Of a stretch of DNA of 64,000 nucleotides, positions 50,612-59,241 are shown in pieces. The stretch is from positions 1 to 64,000 of the forward strand of contig WGLY01000025.1 of NCBI GenBank assembly GCA_016125335.1, given 5' to 3'. This DNA is from Frankiales bacterium (lineage in GTDB: Bacteria; Actinomycetota; Actinomycetes; S36-B12; CAIYMF01). A program made the translations under genes and the position numbers. How positions within the stretch are numbered: the first letter of the stretch is position 1; each line of letters opens with the position of its first letter. The notes beneath the pieces were generated by a model. The model ran no database searches and was not told the origin of the DNA. It was given only the letters and a program-made list of their open reading frames with translations.

Positions 50612-51420
50612 GCGGCGGGCACCTCGCGCACGTCGACGTCCTCCTCAGGTCCGGGCGGGCCGGCCTCGGCCAGCCTGCCCGCGGGCATCAGGGTGGTGAC
50701 CACGATCGCGAGCCAGATCCCTCCGCCGATCGCGCCCATCACCACGTCCGAGGGATGGTGCATCCCGCGGTAGACCCGCGACAGCGCGACGTAGACCGGG
50801 ATCGCGGCGCACAACGTCACGATGATCGCCGCGAGCGTGCGCCGACGCACGTTGCGCCACACGATGACCGCGATGCACCCGTAGATCGCGACGGCGGCGG
50901 CCGTGTGCCCGGAGGGGAAGCTGGACGTCGGCGGGGCGGCGTCGAGGTGGCGCACGTCGGGCCGGTCGCGCTGCACGAGGAACGTCACGGCGAGGAAGAC
51001 GAGCAGCTCGCCGACGATCGCCGCGACCAGCACCCACGACTCGGTCCACCGGCCCAGCCACACGCGCAGCAGCAGCCCGACCACGACGAGCACGCTGATG
51101 ACCGTCACGGTGTCGGCGACCCGGCTGCCGAGCCAGCTCACCTGGTCGAGCGTGGGAGTCGACATCGACACCGCGCCCTCGTTGACCGAGTCCTCCCAGC
51201 GCGTGAACGCGGACGGGGTCAGGAGGTCCACGATCAGCCAGCCGACGAGGCACAGGCCCAGCGTGAGCGCGACCGCGCCCCCGAGGATGCGTCCGGCCGC
51301 TGCCCAGGGGCCGCGCCGCGCGACCTCGTCCGACGGCGACGGCGGGGTGGCGCTGTGCCGGCCGACGACCTCGCGGTTCCCGACGTCCGAGCCCGCCGAC
51401 CCGGCGGGACGCGCCGTCAT
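50608..51420 (-). CDS. PAP2-family membrane phosphatase
   Basis: A 270-residue membrane phosphatase. Motifs: LVQRDRPDVRHL (first motif), SSFPSGHTAAA and ALSRVYRGMHHPSDVVMG, with all catalytic His and Arg. Six predicted helices. Sequence differs from its neighbour enough that a recent duplication is unlikely. ATG overlaps the DUF1206 stop (ATGA). Having two such phosphatases under one stress promoter suggests recycling of a polyprenyl-phosphate carrier or lipid remodelling during stress. Confidence 0.88.
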   Translation of the reverse strand: MTARPAGSAGSDVGNREVVGRHSATPPSPSDEVARRGPWAAAGRILGGAVALTLGLCLVGWLIVDLLTPSAFTRWEDSVNEGAVSMSTPTLDQVSWLGSRVADTVTVISVLVVVGLLLRVWLGRWTESWVLVAAIVGELLVFLAVTFLVQRDRPDVRHLDAAPPTSSFPSGHTAAAVAIYGCIAVIVWRNVRRRTLAAIIVTLCAAIPVYVALSRVYRGMHHPSDVVMGAIGGGIWLAIVVTTLMPAGRLAEAGPPGPEEDVDVREVPAA

Positions 51421-52244
51421 CGCACGTCCTCGTCGCTGACGCGGCGCCACCGTGCCTCCGCGAGCGCGTACACGCCGAAGAGCATGAGCCCCGCGCCGAG
51501 CGCGAGCACGAGCCACGTGCCGTAGGGCTGGTCGAGCAAGGTGCGGGTGGCCGTGTCGATGCCGCCGGCCTTGGCCGGGTTGGTGTCGAGCGCCGCCTGC
51601 ACGACGAGCCCACCCGTCACGGCGAAGACCAGGCCGCGGGCGATGGTCCCCACGCGGCCGAGCAGCACGACGGCGCCGCGGGCGCGGGGTGGCAGGTAGC
51701 CGAAGTAGCGCAGGAACTTCTTGCTCCACCCCTCGATCACCATGCTGACCCCGACCGCGACGACGGCCACGCCGGCTCCTCCCACGAGCCAGCGCCCCCC
51801 GGGCTGGCTCATGACGTGGGCGGCGATGCGCCCCTGCTGGCCGGCCTGCGTCTGGCGGGCGCCGTGCAGCACCGACACCGCGGTGAACGCCAGCACGCCG
51901 TAGGCGATCGCGCGCACGAGGGACTTGAGCCGGGCGCCCCAGGTGTCGCGCTCGCCGCTCGGACCGGCGACGGCCTCCACGAGCCGCCACACGGCGTACG
52001 CCGCGAGCCCGACGGCCAGCACGATCACCAGCACGGTGCCGAACGGCTGCGAGATCAGCGTGGTGATCACGCCGCGCTGGTCTACCGGGTGGTGGTCGCC
52101 CGTGGCCAGCAGGATCGCCAGCCAGCCCATGACCAGGTACACGACCCCCCTCGCCGTCAGGCCGAGGCGGGCCAGCCATCCCATGGGACGGCTGTTGGCC
52201 GCGGCGTCCGCGCCCTGCGACACCTGCGAGGCGACGTCGGTCAT
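51417..52244 (-). CDS. DUF1206 family membrane protein
   Basis: A 275-residue protein with six to seven helices arranged as three repeats of the DUF1206 unit (WLARLGLTARGVVYLVMGWLA at the first, SLVRAIAYGVLAFTAVS at the second, GTIARGLVFAVTGGLVVQAAL at the third). The family is conserved, function unknown. ATG overlaps the stop of the 52-residue gene (ATGA). Part of the stress operon. Confidence 0.9.
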   Translation of the reverse strand: MTDVASQVSQGADAAANSRPMGWLARLGLTARGVVYLVMGWLAILLATGDHHPVDQRGVITTLISQPFGTVLVIVLAVGLAAYAVWRLVEAVAGPSGERDTWGARLKSLVRAIAYGVLAFTAVSVLHGARQTQAGQQGRIAAHVMSQPGGRWLVGGAGVAVVAVGVSMVIEGWSKKFLRYFGYLPPRARGAVVLLGRVGTIARGLVFAVTGGLVVQAALDTNPAKAGGIDTATRTLLDQPYGTWLVLALGAGLMLFGVYALAEARWRRVSDEDVR

Positions 52245-52399
52245 GACCGCACCCCCGTCCGGCCCGAGCGCACCACGGCAGCGACGATCCCGGCCACCAG
52301 CAGCACGAGCGCCGCCACGAAGAGCCACCAGGCGGCTGTCCCCAGCCCGATCACCGCCAGCACGACAGCAGCCAGCACGAGCATCAACCACACAGCCAT
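52241..52399 (-). CDS. Small hydrophobic membrane protein
   Basis: A 52-residue protein with two helices (VWLMLVLAAVVLAVIGLG and WLFVAALVLLVAGIVAAVV) and a basic end (RSGRTGVRS), resembling the DUF6131-like gene at 49454. GAGGAG precedes the ATG. First gene of the operon that continues with DUF1206 and two PAP2 phosphatases. Confidence 0.78.
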   Translation of the reverse strand: MAVWLMLVLAAVVLAVIGLGTAAWWLFVAALVLLVAGIVAAVVRSGRTGVRS

Positions 52400-52460
52400 C
52401 GGACTCTCCTCGGTCGCGTCGGGCGTCGTCGCGACCGCAGCCGCGCCGACCGCGCGCCGT

Positions 52461-52485
52461 CTACCCGCACGAGCCGTGCTCAATC
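52461..52485 (-). promoter_or_regulatory. SigB/SigF-type promoter of the DUF1206-PAP2 operon
   Basis: Minus strand GATT (52482-52485), 15 bp, GGGTAG (52461-52466), about 60 bp before the ATG at 52399. Confidence 0.7.
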
Positions 52486-52577
52486 CCCGTCCGCGTCCAG
52501 GATCCGTCCACCATCCGGTGGGAAGCCGGGCGAGCACGCGATCCTCGCGGACCGCTGCGCGGCCTCGCGGTGCGGCG

Positions 52578-52583
52578 CATACT
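52578..52583 (+). promoter_or_regulatory. -10 element for the polyketide cluster
   Basis: CATACT with 7 nt to the ATG at 52591, the leaderless spacing. Confidence 0.5.
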
Positions 52584-52590
52584 GGCGGGC

Positions 52591-53361
52591 ATGAGCGGAC
52601 GGGCGCCTGCTCAGCATCCGAGGACCTCGCAGGACGAGGTCCTCGTCCGTTCTGCGCCGGTGCGCCCGCGCAACGACCCCGAGCAGTACGTCGACCTGCG
52701 CGGCGAGTGGTGGGCCCCGCGGGGCAAGTTCGCGATGCTGCACTGGATCGCGGCCGCCCGCGCCCGGCTCGTCCCCGTCGCGGCGCGCGAGGGCTCGGTG
52801 CTCGTCGACCTCGGCTGCGGGGGCGGGGTGCTCGCGCCGCACCTGCGCGACCACGGCCACCACGTCGTCGGCGTCGACCTGGTCGCCGTCTCGGCGGCGA
52901 TCGCACGTGGGCACGGCGTCACAGCGGTGGTGGGCGACGTGCACGCGCTCCCGCTCGCCGACGAGGTGGCCGACGTCGTCGTGGTGGGCGAGCTGCTCGA
53001 GCACGTCGCAGCCGCGGACACCGTGCTGCGCGAGGCGGTGCGCGTGCTGCGCCCCGGGGGCACGCTCGTCATCGACACCATCGCGGACACGTGGTGGGGG
53101 CGCTTCTCCGCCATCACCGTGGGCGAGCGCATGCCCGCCGGCCCGCCGCCGCGCCTGCACGATGGCGACCTGTTCGTCGACCGCGCGGCCATGGTGGCGC
53201 TCTGCGAGCAGCTCGGCGTGCCGTTGTCGCTGCACGGGCTGCGCCCCTCGGCGCGCGACTACGTCGCCTGGCTGCGCGGCCGGCGGCCCGACGTCCGCAT
53301 GCTGCCCACCCGCTCGACCGCAGGACTGTTCCAGGCGCACGGACGGAAGGCGGCCCCATGA
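52591..53361 (+). CDS. UbiG-like SAM-dependent methyltransferase
   Basis: A 256-residue methyltransferase related to UbiG-type O-methyltransferases. SAM motif VLVDLGCGGGVLAPHLRDHGHHVVGVDL, given as residues about 70-97; then VVGDVHALPLADEVADVVVVGELLEHV and LRPGGTLVIDTI. W-W-A-P-R-G-K-F early is a UbiG feature. ATGA overlap joins it to an acyl-CoA-dehydrogenase-like gene and then a type III polyketide synthase; it is therefore a likely tailoring O- or C-methyltransferase on a phenolic product. Confidence 0.88.
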   Translation: MSGRAPAQHPRTSQDEVLVRSAPVRPRNDPEQYVDLRGEWWAPRGKFAMLHWIAAARARLVPVAAREGSVLVDLGCGGGVLAPHLRDHGHHVVGVDLVAVSAAIARGHGVTAVVGDVHALPLADEVADVVVVGELLEHVAAADTVLREAVRVLRPGGTLVIDTIADTWWGRFSAITVGERMPAGPPPRLHDGDLFVDRAAMVALCEQLGVPLSLHGLRPSARDYVAWLRGRRPDVRMLPTRSTAGLFQAHGRKAAP

Positions 53362-54551
53362 GCACCACGAGTCCCACGAGCGCCCGCCCCGCGACGCCGC
53401 TCGAGGCGCTGGCCGCGGCACGCTCGCTGGTGCCCGCCCTCGCGGAACGTGCGGACGAGCACGACCGCACGGGGCGGTTCCCGGTCGAGGACGTCGCGGA
53501 CCTGCGCGCAGCCGGCCTGCTCGGACTCATGGCCCCGACGCGGCTCGGCGGCGCCGGGGCCGGGTTCGCCGACTACGCCGAGGTGGCCATGGCGCTCGCC
53601 TCGGGGGCGGGCGCGACCGCCCTGGTCTACAACATGCACTGCTCCGTCACCGGAGCGCTCGCGTCGACGCCCGACGACGTGGCACGCGCGATGGGCGTCC
53701 CCGACTCGTACTTCGCCATGCGCGACCGCGTGCTCTCCGCCGCCGTCGGCGGCGCGTTCTTCGGCGTCGCCATGTCCGAGCGCGGTGCGGGCTCGCGGCT
53801 GTCCGCGATCACGACGTCGTACGAGCCGGTCGAGGGCGGCTTCCGCATCCGCGGCTCCAAGACCTTCTGCTCCGGGGCCGGTCACGCGGACGCCTACCTC
53901 GTCGCAGCACGCCGCGGCGAGCTGCTCAGCTACTTCCTCGTGCCTGCCGGTCCCGGCGTGGTCGTCGAGGAGACCTGGGACTCGATGGGCATGCGCGCCA
54001 CGGGATCCCACGACCTGCACCTCGACGTCGTGGTCTCCCCCGACACCCTCGTGGGCGGTGTCGAGGGCATCGCGCTGCTGCTCGCCCAGGTGATGCCGCA
54101 GTGGCTCGTCGCGTCCTACGCCGCGGTGTACGTCGGCGTGGCGCAGTCCGCGATCGACGCCGGCGTCGAGCACGCGCGCACGCGCGGGCTCGAGCGCCTG
54201 CCCGCTGTGCGTGCCCGCCTCGGGCGGGCCGAGGCGCGCGTCGCCGCGGCCAGGCTCGTGGTGCTGGAAGCCGCGCGGCGGGTCGACGAGGCGCCGGGCG
54301 ACCCGGACACCAACCGGTGGGTGTGGCGGGCGAAGCTCACCGCCGGCGAGACAGCCATGGACGTCGCGGCGTCCGTGCTGGAGGCGGCGGGCACCTCGGC
54401 CACGCGGCGCGGCAACCCGCTGGAGCGCATCTTCCGCGACGCGCGCTGCGGCTCGCTCCAGCCGGCCACCAGCGACGTGTGCGCGGACTGGCTCGGCACC
54501 GCGGTGCTCGGCGTCGATCCCGACAACGCGGCGCAGGTGCCGCGATGGTGA
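53358..54551 (+). CDS. Acyl-CoA-dehydrogenase-fold flavoprotein
   Basis: A 397-residue flavoprotein of the acyl-CoA dehydrogenase superfamily: GLLGLMAPTRLGGAGAGF, the FAD-contact block FFGVAMSERGAGSRLSAI, the middle domain FRIRGSKTFCSGAGHADAY and a C-terminal four-helix domain. In the C-terminal segment where dehydrogenases have the catalytic Glu before G-T-S (YEGTS), this protein reads LQPATSD, so the usual base is absent. That is the situation in flavin-dependent monooxygenases of this fold (group D). As partner of a type III PKS it is more likely a ring hydroxylase than a dehydrogenase. ATG coupled to the methyltransferase; stop overlaps the PKS start by 7 nt. Confidence 0.8.
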   Translation: MSTTSPTSARPATPLEALAAARSLVPALAERADEHDRTGRFPVEDVADLRAAGLLGLMAPTRLGGAGAGFADYAEVAMALASGAGATALVYNMHCSVTGALASTPDDVARAMGVPDSYFAMRDRVLSAAVGGAFFGVAMSERGAGSRLSAITTSYEPVEGGFRIRGSKTFCSGAGHADAYLVAARRGELLSYFLVPAGPGVVVEETWDSMGMRATGSHDLHLDVVVSPDTLVGGVEGIALLLAQVMPQWLVASYAAVYVGVAQSAIDAGVEHARTRGLERLPAVRARLGRAEARVAAARLVVLEAARRVDEAPGDPDTNRWVWRAKLTAGETAMDVAASVLEAAGTSATRRGNPLERIFRDARCGSLQPATSDVCADWLGTAVLGVDPDNAAQVPRW

Positions 54552-55615
54552 GCGCCGCGGTCGTGGGCCGCGGGTTCGCCGTGCCGCCGCGGATGGACCA
54601 GCAGCAGCTGTGGGACGGCTTCTTCGAGCAGCACTGGTCCGGCAACCGCGTGGCCCGCGCGGTGTGGGCGTCGTCGGGGGTGCGCACGCGGCACGGCGTC
54701 GTCGACCCGAGGGTGGAGGACGTGAGCGGCTGGTCGACGGCCGCGCGGATGTCCCGCTTCGCCGACGAGGCGCTGCCCCTCGCCAAGGGCGCCGCGTCCG
54801 CGGCGCTCGAGGACAGCGGCACCGACGCGGCCGAGGTGGGCCTGCTCACCGTGGTCTCGTGCACCGGCTACGCGACGCCGGGCATCGACCTCATGCTCGC
54901 GCGCGACCTCGGGCTCGCGGACAGCGTCCAGCGGCTCTTCGTGGGCCACATGGGCTGCTACGCAGCACTCCCCGGGCTCGGCGCCGTCGCGGACTACGCG
55001 GTGGCCCGGGAGCGGCCGGCGCTGATGCTGTGCGTGGAGCTCACGAGCCTGCACGCCCAGCCCGCGGCGCCCACCACGACGGCGCGCCACGCCGACGAGG
55101 ACGAGCTCGAGCAGATGGTCGCGCACGCGCTGTTCGGCGACGCCGCCGCCGCCGTCGTGGTGTCGCCCTCGGGCCCCGGTGTCGAGGTCGTCGACGTCGT
55201 GGCGCTCACCGACCACGCGACCGGCGACCACATGACGTGGGACGTGACCGACCTCGGCTTCCGGATGGGCCTCTCGCCGCGCGTGCCCGACGTCCTCGCG
55301 CTGCACGTGCGCGGCGTGGTCGACGACCTGCTCGGCCGGCACGGCACGAGCATCGACCAGGTCGCCGGCTGGGCGGTGCACCCCGGCGGCCCGCGCATCC
55401 TCGACGTCGTGCAGGACCGGCTCGGGCTGCCTGACGACGCGCTCGCGGAGTCGCGAGAGACGCTGGGCGAGTTCGGCAACTGCTCGAGCGCCACGGTGCT
55501 GCTCGTGCTCGACCGGGTGCTCACCGCACGGCGTCCGGCCTCGGGCTCGCACCTGGTGGTGATGGCGTTCGGCCCCGGTCTCACGCTCTACGCCGCGCTG
55601 CTGCGCGTGCGCTGA
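54545..55615 (+). CDS. Type III polyketide synthase
   Basis: A 356-residue chalcone-synthase-like enzyme that extends an acyl-CoA starter with malonyl-CoA and cyclises the chain. The catalytic triad is complete: Cys138 in FVGHMGCYAALPGL, His279 in WAVHPGGPRILD and Asn312 in FGNCSSATVLL; the C-terminal AFGPGLTLYAALL matches the conserved GFGPG loop with Ala for Gly. Starts inside the preceding gene. Related actinobacterial enzymes make alkylresorcinols, alkylpyrones or tetrahydroxynaphthalene; which of these applies cannot be read from the sequence. Confidence 0.93.
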   Translation: MVSAAVVGRGFAVPPRMDQQQLWDGFFEQHWSGNRVARAVWASSGVRTRHGVVDPRVEDVSGWSTAARMSRFADEALPLAKGAASAALEDSGTDAAEVGLLTVVSCTGYATPGIDLMLARDLGLADSVQRLFVGHMGCYAALPGLGAVADYAVARERPALMLCVELTSLHAQPAAPTTTARHADEDELEQMVAHALFGDAAAAVVVSPSGPGVEVVDVVALTDHATGDHMTWDVTDLGFRMGLSPRVPDVLALHVRGVVDDLLGRHGTSIDQVAGWAVHPGGPRILDVVQDRLGLPDDALAESRETLGEFGNCSSATVLLVLDRVLTARRPASGSHLVVMAFGPGLTLYAALLRVR

Positions 55616-55630
55616 GGCGCGCGACCGCGG

Positions 55631-56125
55631 TCACTCCCCGAGGACGGCCTCCGGCGAGGGGGCGACGTAGTTCGTCATGTCGACACCGGTGACCACGATG
55701 TAGGGGGTCGGCTCGGTGTGCAGCTCGCGGTCGACCAGCGGGTGCATAGCGATGTCGATGAGGCCCTCGCGGCCGTCGCCGTGGAAGAAGGCGGTGACGA
55801 CGCGCAGGCTCTGCCCCGTGGTGAGCACCTGCTCCACCCAGCCGTGCACGGCCGCCGCCAGGTCGGGGTCGGGCGACCACCAGCCGCACTCCCAGAAGCG
55901 CACGCCCAGGACGGCGGCGCGGTCGTGCCCGAGCCCCTCGACCGACGTGTGGTTCGCGTCGAGGACCCGGCCGTGCTCGTCGAGCATGCCGGAGAACAGC
56001 AGAGGGGTCTCGTAGAGCGCCTGGAACCACAGGACGGACAGGTCGCCGCTGATGGGGCGGCCCACCTCGAACATGCCTCGGCCCGGTCCGGGCGACCAGC
56101 GTTCGACTCCCTTGTAGCGGCGCAC
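55631..56125 (-). CDS. PAS-domain signalling protein
   Basis: A 164-residue protein consisting mainly of a PAS-like fold: LWFQALYETPLLFSGMLDEHGRVLDANHTSVEGLGHDRAAVLGVRFWECGWWSPD covers residues about 30-84, where N-H-T-S-V-E-G-L-G and R-F-W-E-C-G-W-W are typical of PAS N-caps and helices. No output domain. GGAGGAG precedes the GTG. It is divergent from the GAF-SpoIIE phosphatase, so it may feed a light, redox or ligand signal into that switch. Confidence 0.75.
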   Translation of the reverse strand: MRRYKGVERWSPGPGRGMFEVGRPISGDLSVLWFQALYETPLLFSGMLDEHGRVLDANHTSVEGLGHDRAAVLGVRFWECGWWSPDPDLAAAVHGWVEQVLTTGQSLRVVTAFFHGDGREGLIDIAMHPLVDRELHTEPTPYIVVTGVDMTNYVAPSPEAVLGE

Positions 56126-56370
56126 GTGCTCTCCTCCTGCTGCTGCCCGGCGGTCCGGTGCCGGACCGCCCGACCTCACACCGGCGGGACCCCCACCCTC
56201 GCATCGCCGTCCGTTTTCCGGAAGGTTGCGCGGAGCGCCGGACGGCGAGCACGGAGAGTGGGCACTGTCGACCCGGGTGTGCCGAGCGACGGTGCGACGG
56301 CACGACCCTGTGCCGACGCGTCTGCACGACGATCCTGGTGGAACCGACCCGAGCGCGACAGGGGTGATAG

Positions 56371-58623
56371 GTGGCGACCTCCGAGCAGCTGTCCCTTCCC
56401 CCACGACGCGACATCGCCCCGGCACTGCTCGCGCTCACCTCCCGGCTGGCCGCCGCCGGCGACCCGTCCGAGGTCCTCGACGTCCTCCTCGAGCACTGCC
56501 CGTCGCTGCTCGGGGCCGACCTGGTCAACGTCTCGCTGCTCGACCCCGACGGCGACACCTTGCGGCTGGTGTCCTCGCGCAGCACCTCGCTGGAGGTGGC
56601 CGAGGAGTTCGCCGCGTACCCGCTCGACGCGCCCCTGCCCACCCGCGACGCCATGGCGGGCGAGGGCCGCACGGTGGTGCTGCGCTCCCTCGCCGAGCGC
56701 GACGCGCGCTACCCGGCGCTGGCCGGGGTGGAGGTGGCGCACGAGGCGTTCCTGGTCACACCCCTGCGCACGGCCCGGGTGCGGGTCGGGGCGCTCGGAC
56801 TGGGCTGGCTGTCGTCCGCCGACCTCACCGACGAGGTCGTGGCCGTCAGCGAGTCGGTGGCCGAGCTCGTCGCCTCGGCGCTCGAGCGCGCCCTCGCCGC
56901 CCGCGACGAGATGCGCGCACGCCGGCGCGCGCAGGGGGCGCTGCTGAAGCTCCAGAGCCTCCAGCAGCTCACCAGCGACCTGGCGCACACGACGGACGTC
57001 CGTGAGGCGGGCGACCTCGTGGCCCAGAGCGCCTGCGACGAGCTCGGGGCCGACGCGGCGACGATCCACATGCTCGACGCCTCCGGCACGTGGGCAACGC
57101 AGCTGGCCACCTGCGGGCTGGACTCCGAGGAGGTCACGCGCCGCACCACGTGGCCGGTGACCGACTCGGACGTCGCGCTCGAGCTGCTCGAGACGGGCGA
57201 GCCGGTCGTGGTGCGCTCGCGACGCGAGCGCGACGAGCGCTTCCCCTCGTTCCAGGCCCGCCGCATCACGCAGCAGGCGTGGGTCACGGTGCTCCTCACC
57301 GTGGGCGGCCGGGCGGTGGGGATCGCGGCTTTCGGGTGGGACGAGCCCCACGACGTCGACGACGACGAGCTCGTGCTGCTCCAGGCCCTGGCCGGGCACG
57401 CCGCGGCAGCGATCGACCGCGCCCGGCTGATCGAGGACGAGCAGGCCCAGCGGCACCGGGCCGAGCGCGGGCGCGAGCGGCTCGTGCTGCTGTCCGAGGT
57501 GGGCCGGGTGCTCGACTCCGCGGCGGACGCCGACCGGGCGGTGGCGATGGTGCGCCGAGCAGTGCTGGCCGGCCGGGCCGACTGGTGCCGCTTCGAGGGG
57601 GCTTGCGACGACGCCCCGGTCGAGCCCGGGTCGCCGCTGCACTCCGAGGAGGCGAACGCCGCAGCGCAGACCGCGGCCCACGAGCGGGCCGTCGTCGCGT
57701 TCACGGTCCTCGAGGATGGTCGGCCCAGCCGGGAGGGCCTCGCGGTGCCGGTGCGGTGGTCCGGTCCCCGCCCCCTGGTGATGCTCGTCGCCGTCGAGCC
57801 CGGGCACGAGCTCGCGGAGTCCGACCGTGGCGCCTACGAGGAGGTCTGCCGCCGCCTGGCCGCCCGGCTGGACAACCTCGCCCTCCTCGAGGAGCAGACC
57901 CGGATCGCCGAGCGGCTCCAGGAGTCGCTGCTGCCCGCTCCGTTCCCGGAGGTCCCCTGGCTGACCCTCGGCTCGGCGTACGAGCCCGCGGACACCTCGC
58001 TCGACGTGTGCGGCGACTTCCTCGACGTGTTCGAGGCCGACGACGGCGACCTCGTGCTCGTCATCGGCGACGTCGTCGGCCGAGGCGTGGAGGCGGCCGG
58101 GCTCACCGGGCTCGCCCGGCACACCCTGCGCGCGCTGGCCGGCGACCTGAGCCCGGACCGCGCCCTGCGCCGGCTGAACGGCACGCTGCTCGGCACGGCG
58201 TCGCGGGACGAGGCGCCCTCGCTGCTCACCGCGGCGTGCCTGCGGCTGCGGCGCACGGAGGGGGGCGCACGGCTCACCCTCGCGCTGGGCGGGCACTGCC
58301 AGCCGGTGCTCGTCCAGGACGGACGGGTCTCGCTGTTCGGCGAGCCGGGCACGCTGCTGGGCGCGTTCGACACCGTGTCGCACCCGCTGACCACCGTGGA
58401 CCTGGCGCCGGGGGACGTCGTCGTGCTCTACACCGACGGCGTGATCGAGGCGAAGGGGGCGGAGGTGGCGGACCAGTTCGGCGACGAGCGGCTGATCGAG
58501 CTGCTCGTGGAGCAGACCGACCACGACCCCGCCCACCTCGCGCGCGAGGTGATCGGCACGGTGCGCCGCTTCCGCCGCTCGGCGCCGGACGACATGGCCG
58601 TCCTCGTCGTGCGGATCGACTGA
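56371..58623 (+). CDS. GAF-domain SpoIIE-type (PP2C) serine phosphatase
   Basis: A 750-residue signalling phosphatase. Two to three GAF-type sensor domains (about 20-185, 205-350 and a weaker one 370-510) are linked by charged helices; the C-terminal PP2C/SpoIIE domain (about 520-750) has LQESLLPAPFPEVPWL, DVCGDFLDVF (metal Asp), VIGDVVGRGVEAAGL (metal Asp), FGEPGTLLGAF and YTDGVIEAKG, ending in DDMAVLVVR. The enzyme would dephosphorylate a STAS antagonist and so release a sigma factor. The GTG has a weak AGGGGTG site; its promoter was not identified. The STAS and RsbW-like proteins at 44-47 kb are candidate partners. Confidence 0.92.
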   Translation: MATSEQLSLPPRRDIAPALLALTSRLAAAGDPSEVLDVLLEHCPSLLGADLVNVSLLDPDGDTLRLVSSRSTSLEVAEEFAAYPLDAPLPTRDAMAGEGRTVVLRSLAERDARYPALAGVEVAHEAFLVTPLRTARVRVGALGLGWLSSADLTDEVVAVSESVAELVASALERALAARDEMRARRRAQGALLKLQSLQQLTSDLAHTTDVREAGDLVAQSACDELGADAATIHMLDASGTWATQLATCGLDSEEVTRRTTWPVTDSDVALELLETGEPVVVRSRRERDERFPSFQARRITQQAWVTVLLTVGGRAVGIAAFGWDEPHDVDDDELVLLQALAGHAAAAIDRARLIEDEQAQRHRAERGRERLVLLSEVGRVLDSAADADRAVAMVRRAVLAGRADWCRFEGACDDAPVEPGSPLHSEEANAAAQTAAHERAVVAFTVLEDGRPSREGLAVPVRWSGPRPLVMLVAVEPGHELAESDRGAYEEVCRRLAARLDNLALLEEQTRIAERLQESLLPAPFPEVPWLTLGSAYEPADTSLDVCGDFLDVFEADDGDLVLVIGDVVGRGVEAAGLTGLARHTLRALAGDLSPDRALRRLNGTLLGTASRDEAPSLLTAACLRLRRTEGGARLTLALGGHCQPVLVQDGRVSLFGEPGTLLGAFDTVSHPLTTVDLAPGDVVVLYTDGVIEAKGAEVADQFGDERLIELLVEQTDHDPAHLAREVIGTVRRFRRSAPDDMAVLVVRID

Positions 58624-58660
58624 GCCGCACGGGCTCTCGCGGCAGCGACGTCTCAGCCGC

Positions 58661-59167
58661 TCAGGACTGCGTGGCCGAGTCGGCCGCGGCCTCGAGGTCG
58701 GCCACCACGATGCGGGTCATGCCGAACATCGCCTGCAGCGCGGCACCGGCCCGCGCCGGGTCGCGGTCGGCGAGCAGCTCGCCGAGCCGGTCCGGCACGA
58801 TCTGCCACGACACGCCCCAGCGGTCCTTGAGCCAGCCGCACGGGCCCTCCTCGCCGCCGTCGGCGACCAGCGCGTCCCAGTACCGGTCGACCTCGGCCTG
58901 GTCCGCGCACGCCACCGACAGCGAGAACGCCTCCGTGGGCCCGAACTCGGCCGGACCGCCGATGGCGCGGTACTCGACGCCACCGAGGGTGAAGCCGGCG
59001 AGCAGCGTGGCCTCGCCGTCGGGGCCGGGCGAGTACTGCAGCGAGGTGATCTGCGAGCCCGGGACGAGCGAGGTGTACAGGCGCAGCGCCGCCTCGCCGT
59101 CGGTGCGGAACCAGAGGCAGGGCGTGACCTTCTGCCGAGCCGCGCCGGGGGCGTCGTCGTCGCTCAT
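58661..59167 (-). CDS. VOC superfamily protein (PhnB-like)
   Basis: A 168-residue glyoxalase/bleomycin-resistance-fold protein of the PhnB branch (KVTPCLWFRTDGEAALRLYTSLVPGSQI, FTLGGVEYRAIGGP, EVDRYWDALVADGGEEGPCGWLKDRWGVSWQIVP). Function in this branch is unknown; some members are mislabelled as demethylubiquinone methyltransferase. AGGAGA precedes the ATG. Stop lies 37 bp from the convergent phosphatase stop. Confidence 0.88.
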   Translation of the reverse strand: MSDDDAPGAARQKVTPCLWFRTDGEAALRLYTSLVPGSQITSLQYSPGPDGEATLLAGFTLGGVEYRAIGGPAEFGPTEAFSLSVACADQAEVDRYWDALVADGGEEGPCGWLKDRWGVSWQIVPDRLGELLADRDPARAGAALQAMFGMTRIVVADLEAAADSATQS

Positions 59168-59241
59168 GCCGCGAGTCTCCTGTCACCGTCGGCAGGACTG
59201 TCAACCGGTCCGGTCCCGGCCTCCGGGCCCGGCGGACGCCG

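Noticed and set aside
53358-54551. Calling the flavoprotein a beta-oxidation acyl-CoA dehydrogenase
   Set aside because: The catalytic-Glu motif is QPATS and the gene is locked to a type III PKS, so a monooxygenase role is preferred.
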